From Herpetosiphon geysericola (GTDB taxonomy: Bacteria; Chloroflexota; Chloroflexia; Chloroflexales; Herpetosiphonaceae): 64,000 bases of DNA. Both the position numbers and the translations under genes were made by a program. The notes beneath the pieces were generated by a model that worked only from the letters and a program-made list of their open reading frames with translations, did no database searches and had not been told where the DNA came from. Position 1 is the stretch's first letter, and the number at the start of each line of letters is the position of its first letter. The DNA lies in contig NZ_LGKP01000032.1 of assembly GCF_001306135.1 (NCBI RefSeq), positions 62,001 through 126,000 of the forward strand, read 5' to 3'. Shown piece by piece: positions 45,521-53,399 of this stretch.

Positions 45521-46399
45521 TTATCCTTTGACTGCGCCTGCGAGTGCGCCGGAAATAAATTGGCGTTGGAAGGCGATAAAAATCATCATAATTGGCAAGG
45601 TTGTGAGCGCCGTGCCCATCATCAATTGGCCATAATCGATAATCGACAAGCCAACGAGGGCATTGATCCGCACGGGCAGGGTTTCCATGGCTTTATCGCG
45701 CATAATAATCAATGGCCAGAAGAAGCTGTTCCATTGAAACATAAACGAATAAATCGCCAAGGCTGCCAAGGTTGGGCGCATAGTTGGCAAGGCAACCTTC
45801 GTGAAAACTCGCCATTCGCTGGCGCCATCCATGCGCGCAGCATCAAGCAAATCGTCGGGCAAGGCTTGCATGCTTTGGCGCATCAAGAAAATGCCAAACG
45901 GATTGGCTAGCGCTGGCAGAATCACTGCTTGGTAGCTGCTGATCCAGGTTGGGTTGCCAAAAAAGGTAATTTTGGCCATCAGTTGAAACAGCGGCACAGC
46001 GGTGACGTGATAGGGAATCATCAAGACCAACAAAAACATGCCAAACAACACCGAGCGCCCGCGAAAACGGAATTTGGCAAAGGCATAGCCAGCCAGCGAG
46101 GCAATAAACACGCTCAGGCTAGCATAGACCACCGCAATAAAGGCCGAATTAAACAGCGAGCGCCCGAAGCCATTGGCAAAAAGCCCTTGAATATTTGCCC
46201 AAGCCGAGCTACCAAACCACAGGTGCGGCGGAAAGCGCAACACTTCGCTCGAAGGCTGTGAGGCTTGAACAAACATATAATAAAAGGGAAACAGCGAGAA
46301 GAAGGCCCCAATCACCAACACAATGTAGATCATGATGCGTTGGAAACGGCTGACCAACGACTTTGGCATGCCATCGTTTGCAAGCTTGGTTTTTGCCAT
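45521..46399 (-). CDS. Sugar ABC transporter permease (MalG/CUT1 type)
   Basis: The 292-residue protein has six membrane helices and the CUT1 permease EAA loop, DAARMDGASEWRVFTKVALPTMRP, which docks to the ATPase. It pairs with the permease upstream, whose stop is three bases before its ATG. GGGAGG precedes the start. No ATPase gene is present in the operon, so a shared MsmK-like ATPase elsewhere must serve it. Confidence 0.93.
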   Translation of the reverse strand: MAKTKLANDGMPKSLVSRFQRIMIYIVLVIGAFFSLFPFYYMFVQASQPSSEVLRFPPHLWFGSSAWANIQGLFANGFGRSLFNSAFIAVVYASLSVFIASLAGYAFAKFRFRGRSVLFGMFLLVLMIPYHVTAVPLFQLMAKITFFGNPTWISSYQAVILPALANPFGIFLMRQSMQALPDDLLDAARMDGASEWRVFTKVALPTMRPTLAALAIYSFMFQWNSFFWPLIIMRDKAMETLPVRINALVGLSIIDYGQLMMGTALTTLPIMMIFIAFQRQFISGALAGAVKG

Positions 46400-46402
46400 C
46401 GC

Positions 46403-47299
46403 TTAGTCCTCCCCGCGCTGAGCAAGCCGAAATTGCAGCAGCGAAAAGGCTGCAATGATCAACACCATCACATAGGCAATTGCCGACGCATAATTAATTT
46501 CAGCACTTTGGAATGCAGTGCGATAGAGCAAGGTTGCCATACTCAGGGTCTCGTTGGATGGCCCGCTGCGGGTTAGCAGATATGGCTCATCGAAAATTTG
46601 TAGCGTGCCGATTGTTGAAAGCACGGTGGTCAACAGAATTGTTGGGCGCATCATCGGCACGGTAATTGACCAAAATTTGGCCCATGCGCCAGCGCCATCG
46701 AGCTCAGCAGCCTCGTACAACTCATCGGGAATGCTCTGCAAACTGGCGAGATAAATCACCATGTTGTAGCCTGTCCAGCGCCATGTAATTGCGGTAATTA
46801 GCGAGAATTTAGCGGGCCATGCATTGCTGAGCCAAGGCACCGATTGAATGCCCAAGCCATTCAGCACATAATTGACTAAGCCTTTTTCATCGTTTAGCAG
46901 CAGCCGAAAGATCAAGGCTACCGCGAAGAGTGCGGTAATTGCTGGCAGAAAATAAATTAAGCGAAAGACAGTGCGAAACTTCAAAACGGCATTATTGAGA
47001 ATGACCGCCAAAACCATTGCCAAGCCAAGTTGCAATGGCACTTGAAACAGCAACAGAAACACCGTGTTGGTCAACGCTTTGCGAAATACTTTATCGCCAA
47101 ATAAGCGGCGATAATTATCAAAGCTAAAGCCACTGTTGGGGTTAAGTTGGCTCTCGAAGCTCAATTGCAACGAAGAAACAATTGGATAGAGCATAAAGAT
47201 GCCAAACACCAACAAGGCTGGCAACAAAAACATGTACGGGGTAAGTCGCCGTCGCCATTGGTGGCGGCGCTCTGCTGGCGTGAGCATCTGCGACCCCAT
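46403..47299 (-). CDS. Sugar ABC transporter permease (MalF/CUT1 type)
   Basis: This 298-residue permease has six helices and the EAA loop EAAELDGAGAWAKFWSITVPMMRP. The N-terminus RRRLTPYMFLLPALLVFGIFMLYPI is usual for the family. AGGAGG lies before the ATG. It is separated from the binding-protein gene by about 120 bases with a GC-rich stem. Confidence 0.93.
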   Translation of the reverse strand: MGSQMLTPAERRHQWRRRLTPYMFLLPALLVFGIFMLYPIVSSLQLSFESQLNPNSGFSFDNYRRLFGDKVFRKALTNTVFLLLFQVPLQLGLAMVLAVILNNAVLKFRTVFRLIYFLPAITALFAVALIFRLLLNDEKGLVNYVLNGLGIQSVPWLSNAWPAKFSLITAITWRWTGYNMVIYLASLQSIPDELYEAAELDGAGAWAKFWSITVPMMRPTILLTTVLSTIGTLQIFDEPYLLTRSGPSNETLSMATLLYRTAFQSAEINYASAIAYVMVLIIAAFSLLQFRLAQRGED

Positions 47300-47368
47300 A
47301 GAACCCTCCTAGGCATGACCATTAATTGGCGAGAGTAACCAGCATTCCCGCAGGTATTAAGCCAAACT

Positions 47369-47398
47369 CCCCTCTCCCGCCCGCAGGCGAGAGAGGGG
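47369..47398 (-). terminator. Attenuating hairpin between binding protein and permease genes
   Basis: CCCCTCTC pairs with GAGAGGGG around a 14-base loop. There is no T-run. In binding-protein-dependent transporters such stems often stabilise the upstream message or limit read-through. Confidence 0.5.
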
Positions 47399-47418
47399 TT
47401 GGGAATGCGAGCATAAAC

Positions 47419-48753
47419 TTACTGGGCGATTTCGCGGCCAGTTTGGTTGGCTAATTCGTCGGCTGCCTCTTGCAGGGCTTGTTTGGGGTCCATGCCTTGG
47501 CTCAAGACTTTAGATTGGGCTGAGGCCAACACAGCTTGACCTTTAGCATAATCTTTGGTGTAGGTTGCTGGTGGAATGTTTTTGATTTCATCAGCAAACA
47601 TCTTCCAAATTGGTTGATTGTTGAAGAAGGCGACTGGTTTGCTATACAGATCGGCGCTGTAGGCTGGCTGATAGCTTGGCCAAATCCCAAATTTTTCCAT
47701 CATGAGATTTTGGCCTTCGTTGGTGGCCAAGGCGTACTCGACGAATGCCCAGGCAGCATCAATATTTTTGCTTGCTGCGGGGATTGCCAAGGTTGAGCCA
47801 CCAAGGTTAGCAGCGCGATTGCCGCCCTTTTCGAAGGCTGGCAACAACATTACATCCCATTTGCCCGAGAGATCAGGCGCTTGGTCGATGATGGTGCCGC
47901 TATACCATACGCCGAAGGGAACGGTGGCAACGTCGCCGTTTTTGGTAGCGGCAACCGTGCCATCCCAGCCATTGATATTGGCGATTAAGCCTTTATCGTT
48001 GATTTCTTTGAGCAAGGTCAGGGCTTGAACTGATTTTTCGTTGGTCAGGTTAATTTTGCCATCGCTGTTGAAGTAGCAGCACACACCCAATTGATTGGTC
48101 ATCATGCGGAAGCCAGCATCATCGGCCACAATATCGACGGGCAAGAGCTTGGTTTTGCCACCGGTAGTGGTCAAAATCTTTTCGCCAGCAGCGATCAAAT
48201 CGGCCCATGTTTCAATCGATTTGGGGTCTACGCCAGCTTGCTGGAAGATATCGACCCGGTACCACAAGCCAGTTGGGCCTGAATCCCAAGGAATCGAGCG
48301 AATTTTATCGTTGATTTTCGATTGGGCCCATTTTGAAGGATCGAAATCTTTTTCGTATTTGCTGGCGCGGCTGGTTAAGTCGGCCAAGCCTTCGGGGAAG
48401 GTTGCGGTATAAACATCCATACGGTCGGATTCGATTGCAACGACATCGGGTAAGCCAGCGCCGCCAGCTTGCAGGCCGGTCGTTAGCCGATCATAAACAT
48501 CTGTGCGCCCAAGGTCTTGGATTGTAACTTTGACGTTGGGATATTTTTGGTTGAACGAAGGTACGGTAGCTTCGAGGCTTTTGGCAGCCACGTTCCAAGC
48601 CCAAACCGTAATTTCGCCTTTGACATCTGCAGGGTTGGTTGAGCCAGTGTTGCCACTGGTGGTTGTTGCGGTGCTATCGCTGCCACAGGCAGCCAAAATC
48701 AGGGTCAAGACCAATAAACTAATCAGCGAAAGATGCATATTTCGGCGAACCAT
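47419..48753 (-). CDS. Extracellular sugar-binding lipoprotein (CUT1)
   Basis: The 444-residue family 1 solute-binding protein has a lipoprotein signal with LAACGS lipobox, a Thr/Ser/Gly tether and the fold GEITVWAWNVAAKSLEATVPSFNQKYPNVKV. The beta-galactosidase gene at the end of the operon suggests galactosides, such as galactobiose or lacto-oligomers. Start 48753 has AAGGAG eight bases upstream. An operator-like palindrome lies 181 bases before the start. Confidence 0.93.
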   Translation of the reverse strand: MVRRNMHLSLISLLVLTLILAACGSDSTATTTSGNTGSTNPADVKGEITVWAWNVAAKSLEATVPSFNQKYPNVKVTIQDLGRTDVYDRLTTGLQAGGAGLPDVVAIESDRMDVYTATFPEGLADLTSRASKYEKDFDPSKWAQSKINDKIRSIPWDSGPTGLWYRVDIFQQAGVDPKSIETWADLIAAGEKILTTTGGKTKLLPVDIVADDAGFRMMTNQLGVCCYFNSDGKINLTNEKSVQALTLLKEINDKGLIANINGWDGTVAATKNGDVATVPFGVWYSGTIIDQAPDLSGKWDVMLLPAFEKGGNRAANLGGSTLAIPAASKNIDAAWAFVEYALATNEGQNLMMEKFGIWPSYQPAYSADLYSKPVAFFNNQPIWKMFADEIKNIPPATYTKDYAKGQAVLASAQSKVLSQGMDPKQALQEAADELANQTGREIAQ

Positions 48754-48908
48754 CAGCGGATCTCCTTGCGCTACATTGCACATATCACCATTACCATCCG
48801 ACTATCGATAGGAGCGTTCTTCAGCATGGATGTTACGTCTGCCAAGCCTCCTTTGGATGATTAACACGAGTGGGAAATTCAACGGATAAAGCATATCACG
48901 CTATCAGT

Positions 48909-48914
48909 ATCATA
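48909..48914 (-). promoter_or_regulatory. Possible -10 element of galactoside operon
   Basis: TATGAT on the minus strand lies so that a -35 region would fall inside the operator-like palindrome at 48934-48947. The -35 itself is poor. Confidence 0.35.
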
Positions 48915-48933
48915 GCATATTATTCCTAATTCG

Positions 48934-48947
48934 TGGGAGCGTTTCCA
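48934..48947 (-). promoter_or_regulatory. LacI-type operator candidate TGGGAGCGTTTCCA
   Basis: The site has the CG centre and imperfect dyad symmetry of CUT1-associated LacI operators (TGGGAGCGCTCCCA type). No regulator gene is adjacent. The 462-base gap 48754-49215 contains this, the galactoside promoter and the leader of the WXG100 gene; nothing else was recognised. Confidence 0.5.
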
Positions 48948-49215
48948 TTGGTCTAATTATCCTAGCTTTGGGGGTGATTCGGCTGGAGAAGAAGTGCGAG
49001 GTCGATTAGTTAGCTGTGTAAAGAAGTGCTAGGTAAATAGAGGTATGGATAATGGGTTTTATCGCTATTTGATCATCAATATTCACCCATGAAGGTGAAG
49101 CATTTTAATAGTATTTTGACTATACTTTAGCCTGAAGGATGAGTGATCGTATTTGCTCACAATGCTGCCAGAGAGAGCCATCCACAGATCAATAGCATCA
49201 TTGATTGGAGAAGGT

Positions 49216-49569
49216 ATGCATGCTCCTTTTATCCAGGTTGAGTACAATCAACTTTTAGCGCTTGCCCAACGCTTTAAGCATAACGCTACAATCCTCGCGA
49301 CGCTACGGCAGCAACTTCAAACCATGGTCGATCAATTATAGCCCCATTGGAGCGGCGCCGCTGCAACCATGTTTTTTCATGAATTTGAAACAGTTGTTAA
49401 GCCAGCAATTGGCCGTTGTCATGAAGTCTTCTTGGTTGCCGAGCATGTTACGCTTCAGATTCGCACGCTCATGCGGACTGCCGAAGAAGAAGCGGCAGCC
49501 CTGTTTAATGATAGTTTTGGCAATCTTCAAGCTCAGAATCCAGCTGGATCAGTAACCGTAGCTGTATGA
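49216..49569 (+). pseudogene. WXG100-domain N-terminal part interrupted by an in-frame TAG
   Basis: From ATG 49216 (GGAG five bases upstream) the frame encodes VEYNQLLALAQRFKHNATIL and RQQLQTMVDQL, then TAG at 49339-49341, then without frame change PHWSGAAATMFFHEFETVV and a long helix ending in EEAAALFNDSF. The WSG turn between two helices and the F/LxxF pattern are those of WXG100 (ESAT-6-like) proteins exported by type VII secretion. A second in-frame stop, TGA, lies at 49567-49569, after which the same frame continues into the next ORF. The simplest reading is a CAG-to-TAG type nonsense mutation in a formerly continuous gene. Confidence 0.65.
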
Positions 49570-50763
49570 CCACCGAAAAAAGGGCCTACACCGCTGCCTG
49601 GTGGGCCAGTCTTTGATGCTAGCGGTAGGTTGATTCGGTTTGATTTAACCCTTGCCGAATTTGAGCTGCTGACTGCTGAGGAGCGAATTCGCTGGGTCGA
49701 GGCGCTAGAGGCTCATGCTAAAACCCCAAATTGGTTTCATAATATCCAAGATATTATTGCCTTTTTTGATGAATCGCATGATATGCGCAATATGCGGCAT
49801 GGTTTTTGGGCATCAGTTGCCGATGCAGGGGTGCTCGAAGCAATTCAAAATGGCTATCGGCTTCATATCACAAAAGGGGCTGTGCCTGCTGGCTTTAATG
49901 ACTGTGATGGGGCGGCTGTGGCTTGGCAGAACTTCTTCGATGGCAAGGCTGCACGTAAAAGTGATCCTGAACTATTGCCACTCTGGGCAATGGCCGAGCA
50001 ACGCGGGGGTAATTATGGCTCGCGGGTTGCCAATGGTTGGGCAGGAGTTCCACCTGCTGGCACCGATGAAGGCGATCTGATTCCGCAATTTGTGGCCTAT
50101 GGTAATTGGTATCGCTTTATTGCCCGCATGGAGAATGGCGACAACGATTTTGTTAATCGTTATACCAAGGTGGTTGGTGCTACGGTTGGCTCTAAAGTTG
50201 CGGCGAATCCAGCCACTGGCTATTTTACCCAACAGCTTGATTCTTTTGTGGACATCTTTGCTCCTGGTTATTTTCCGATCAAAGAAAGTATCGATTTAGG
50301 GTTAATCATACTTGGTGGTGAAGCGGGGGCCGTTGTTGCCGATTATGCTGTGCCTGATGACGCAGGTAGTTGGTTTTTCGACCCGCGTACTACTGTTGGG
50401 ACTGATACCTATACAGACTCGCGCTTTACTCCCTTTCGTAAGCCAGAATTGGCCATTACCCAGCCCACGATCATTCATGACACGATTCAAATGACGCACA
50501 GTCCAACCTACTACATGGGCAAAGTTCTCGATATGGGGATGATTCCTTCACTGCCAGGGGTTCATGTTGATCCTTCAGGAGTATTAACCATGGATAATGG
50601 GACGATTATTCAGCCCAATGGTGACGCTCAGCTCAGAGATGGAACAATTATTGGCACTGATGGATTTGTGACCAAGGCGGATGGTTCGCGGATTCGGCTC
50701 GATGGAACGAAGTTTAATCCTGATGGCTCGTATACCCTCAGTGATGGAAGTATTGCCAAATGA
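49570..50763 (+). CDS. Large C-terminal part of a WXG100 fusion protein; unknown domain
   Basis: In the same frame as the WXG100 part, codons after TGA 49567-49569 read PPKKGPTPLPGGPVFDASG, a proline-rich linker, then a domain of about 260 residues (LTLAEFELLTAEERIRWVEALEAHAK; GNYGSRVANGWAGVPPAG; FAPGYFPIKES) and a C-terminal run of short beta-type repeats around DGTII, DGSRI and DGSYTLSDGS. From the first possible start (TTG 49630) 377 residues could still be made, but without an N-terminal export domain. WXG100 fused to a long C-terminal region is the layout of type VII secreted effectors. No toxin motif was recognised. The last bases overlap the lipoprotein gene by four. Confidence 0.6.
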   Translation, partial: PPKKGPTPLPGGPVFDASGRLIRFDLTLAEFELLTAEERIRWVEALEAHAKTPNWFHNIQDIIAFFDESHDMRNMRHGFWASVADAGVLEAIQNGYRLHITKGAVPAGFNDCDGAAVAWQNFFDGKAARKSDPELLPLWAMAEQRGGNYGSRVANGWAGVPPAGTDEGDLIPQFVAYGNWYRFIARMENGDNDFVNRYTKVVGATVGSKVAANPATGYFTQQLDSFVDIFAPGYFPIKESIDLGLIILGGEAGAVVADYAVPDDAGSWFFDPRTTVGTDTYTDSRFTPFRKPELAITQPTIIHDTIQMTHSPTYYMGKVLDMGMIPSLPGVHVDPSGVLTMDNGTIIQPNGDAQLRDGTIIGTDGFVTKADGSRIRLDGTKFNPDGSYTLSDGSIAK

Positions 50764-51767
50764 AACAGCGCTTTGTGTTGTTCTTGATTATCATAGGATT
50801 AATAGAGGGATGTGCTACCGTGAAACCAAGTACTACCATTTTGCCTGCTATACCGCAGCCGTTAACGATTCCTCCGGTGCAATCTGGCAAATATAACAAC
50901 TTAGTTTGGCTTGACCAAGGGTTGCTGGCCCAAAAGCAAACACTTATCCCGCCGCTTCTTCAAGAATTATGGTGGATTAATGAACAAGGAGAAGCAACCA
51001 GCCAACTTGTATTACCGCTCGATCCTGCTTCAACCTATACCGAATACGTCTTTCCCCAGCGCTTGCCGAATAAGCTGCTTGGGGTTCGGCAGCAAATCTC
51101 CACGATTCAGGATGGTCAATTTGTTAGTGATGGCTATCAATACGTCCAATTTGATCCGACGACCGATCAATTAACCACGCTGCTGCCCGCCGCATTACCG
51201 CGTGAAGTCATGAAAAATAGTGGCGTGGTTTGGTCGCCCACCATGGATCGGGCGTTGATCACCGATGGGGAATATCTCGAATCGCATTTTTATTGGTGGA
51301 CTGCTGCTGCTGGCTTGCAGCCGTTTGATCTCGGGGTTGTGGTTGCGCAATATTTTGCGTGGTCGCCTGATGGGGCAACGATTGCCTTTTTTGGTAAGCC
51401 GAGTGTGGGCAGTGGCACGGTGCCTGGCGCGCTGACCAAACCCGCCAACTTGTATCTGATGGATGCTGATGGCGGCAATCGGCGCATGATTCTGGCTGAT
51501 GCCTATGGGGTTGCTGGCTTACAATGGTCGCCGAATGGGCGCTGGTTGGTGATTGTGGCGCGCTTCAATGGTAGCCGCGATATTGTGTGGTTGGTCGATT
51601 CGCAGAGTGGCGACCGCATGCAACTAACACCCGAGGGGCGCTATTAATGGCCGGTTTGGTCGCCCGATGGCAGCGAGCTAGCAGTGATTTGGTATGATCC
51701 TGCGGATACGGGCGTAGACGGCAACGATTATGTGATTCGCTTGGCCGTGCCGCCGATTGCCCGCTAA
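50760..51767 (+). CDS. Lipoprotein with beta-propeller (PD40-like) repeats, cut by in-frame TAA
   Basis: The protein starts with a lipoprotein signal (FLIIIGLIEGC) and has WSPxxDRALI, YFAWSPDGATIAFFG and LQWSPNGRWLVIVA blades of the TolB/PD40 type. At 51645-51647 TAA stops translation after 295 residues, but the frame then continues WPVWSPDGSELAVIWYDPAD to TAA at 51765-51767, an obvious further blade. The intact length would be 335 codons. A four-base overlap couples it to the preceding gene, so it may be the partner or immunity protein of that effector-like product. It is probably inactivated along with it. Confidence 0.6.
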
Positions 51768-51841
51768 GAGATAAATCCAGCTTGCAGTTTTATAGCAAGT
51801 GTTTATCTAAACAACCCATGGTCAAGATTTAATCAATATTA

Positions 51842-52195
51842 CTAGCGACAGTTAATTATAGATACTTCATAGGGTATATAGCCATCTGCGCTTATTTTAA
51901 TCTCATTGGTAAGTCTCAGGGTTACGGTAAAGTTTCCATGGGCATCAGTAAAAGTTTCATCATGCGAACCATACATTTGATCATGTGAAACATAGACGCG
52001 TGCATTCGGGATTGGCTGATTTGTATAGCGATTAACAACGCGACCCTGATGCACATAACGATGGCCCTTCAACTGCGCTGATAATTCGGCTGAGTAATCC
52101 AAGGTTACTTTCATGGGAGATGGAATAAAGTTCCACATGCTAAATAGCAGCATAAGGCCAACCGTCCACTGCCGAAAGATTTTGGAACGAATCAT
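51842..52195 (-). CDS. Small secreted protein with carboxypeptidase-regulatory-like beta fold
   Basis: The 117-residue protein has an N-terminal hydrophobic signal (TVGLMLLFSMWNF) and a domain GRVVNRYTNQPIPNARVYVSHDQ ... TFTDAHGNFTVTLRL ... ISADGYIPYEV. This is the CarboxypepD_reg/Ig-like pattern found in surface proteins. AGGGAG precedes the ATG. No partner is evident. Its role is unknown. Confidence 0.65.
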   Translation of the reverse strand: MIRSKIFRQWTVGLMLLFSMWNFIPSPMKVTLDYSAELSAQLKGHRYVHQGRVVNRYTNQPIPNARVYVSHDQMYGSHDETFTDAHGNFTVTLRLTNEIKISADGYIPYEVSIINCR

Positions 52196-52320
52196 GGAAG
52201 TGTCTCCCTAGCATGCATAATCAAATGATAGAGAGAGTATAGCTGGCACATACTGGCTGATGTTGCAACATCGTTGCAGGAATGCAGCAGCATTGGTGCA
52301 ATCAATTCCATTAATAAGCA

Positions 52321-52353
52321 ACACTCTCGCCTACTCAAGGTAGGTGAGAGTGT
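52321..52353 (-). terminator. Hairpin terminator after the NUC1-type nuclease gene
   Basis: ACACTCTC-CCTAC pairs with GTAGG-GAGAGTGT around a five-base loop, 20 bases past the nuclease stop. Confidence 0.7.
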
Positions 52354-52372
52354 TTGGGTAAAGAAATCAACT

Positions 52373-53212
52373 CTACGGGGTGGCAACTTTTTGCTTCAAG
52401 CTGGATTGAAGCTCGCTACTTAAATTGGTGAAGAAAGTATAGCCAGTTTTTTCCTCGATGGTGGCAACCGAAACGATATACTCGCGCCAATCTTTATCGC
52501 GAATACCATCGCGGTTGGGCATGCGCAGCGCAATCACTTCGGTGTTGGCGTTGATGTCGCTCACTTGGGCAGTGGCATCAAGCACTAGCGCAATCTTCCA
52601 AACATACTTGGGCACGCGAATTTTGGGATCGCCAATGCTGCCTTCGGAGCCTTCGGGGCCAGCGATTAAATACAATTGCTTGCCATCACGCACCAAATCA
52701 CGACAATAATCTTCGAATTCTTTCCATGGGCCTTGGTTGTTGTCGGGCGCTTGAGGCACGATGTTGGTCATATAAAAGACCGAACGATTGATGCTTTCCG
52801 AGGCGGTGCGATCAGCTGATGGCAACATATGGCCGCGATCATAGCCGCTGTTGGTGTAATCGCTGGGCTTAACCCGATACCAGCCTTCGGGCAAGTCGGG
52901 GTCGGTGGTAAATTGGCTGCGGTCGGTGTTGCCCAAATCAGCAATATCCAAATGCCAACTGACCCAATTGAGAATGTTGAGCTTGCGATTGTAGGCCAAA
53001 CTATATTCCGGGCGCTGCATCAGATAATTGTTGCTGCTGCTGGTTTCGGGCAAAGCTCCACTGGGGTTGCCCAACGCCATGTGATTAACGTCAGTTTGCG
53101 GTTGATTTGAGCTATTGGGCTTGGTTGGCTTGGGGGTGGCCAAAAATTGCTGAGCCTCGCAGCCACTCAGCAGCATCATTAATGTGATAATCGCAATCCA
53201 AAAACGGCGCAT
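52373..53212 (-). CDS. DNA/RNA non-specific endonuclease (NUC1 family), lipoprotein
   Basis: The 279-residue protein has a lipoprotein signal (LLSGCEA) and the beta-beta-alpha-metal nuclease core: SGYDRGHMLPSADRT with the catalytic His of the DRGH motif, then the metal-binding Asn in FYMTNIVPQAPDNNQGPW. It would degrade DNA or RNA outside the cell membrane, for nutrition or prey digestion. Start 53212 with GAGG upstream is chosen over a codon 16 residues earlier. It sits alone. Confidence 0.93.
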   Translation of the reverse strand: MRRFWIAIITLMMLLSGCEAQQFLATPKPTKPNSSNQPQTDVNHMALGNPSGALPETSSSNNYLMQRPEYSLAYNRKLNILNWVSWHLDIADLGNTDRSQFTTDPDLPEGWYRVKPSDYTNSGYDRGHMLPSADRTASESINRSVFYMTNIVPQAPDNNQGPWKEFEDYCRDLVRDGKQLYLIAGPEGSEGSIGDPKIRVPKYVWKIALVLDATAQVSDINANTEVIALRMPNRDGIRDKDWREYIVSVATIEEKTGYTFFTNLSSELQSSLKQKVATP

Positions 53213-53343
53213 ACAGTTCCTCACAGCAAACAGAATGGTTCCTGCTAGGCAGTGTAGCACAATTGGGCGAGTTGGCGATTATTTGAATTCTAAAGTCTCT
53301 GGCTCAATCGTGGAAATTGGCTTGCTACAGCCGCTTTATTGCT

Positions 53344-53374
53344 AAAAAAACACACGCCCCTGATGGAGCGTGTG
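53344..53374 (-). terminator. Intrinsic terminator after M4 protease gene
   Basis: CACACGC pairs with GCGTGTG around a ten-base loop and is followed on the minus strand by seven T. Confidence 0.85.
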
Positions 53375-53399
53375 CTTGGAAACGAGATTGGATTAGCGC

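Noticed and set aside
49339-51647. Stop codon reassignment or selenocysteine/pyrrolysine recoding
   Set aside because: Three different stop codons are involved and no recoding element was seen; silencing by point mutation is simpler, though read-through remains testable.
52192-52386. 64-codon minus-strand frame between the nuclease and small secreted protein genes
   Set aside because: It runs through the terminator hairpin and overlaps the RBS of the next gene; it has no RBS or recognisable pattern.
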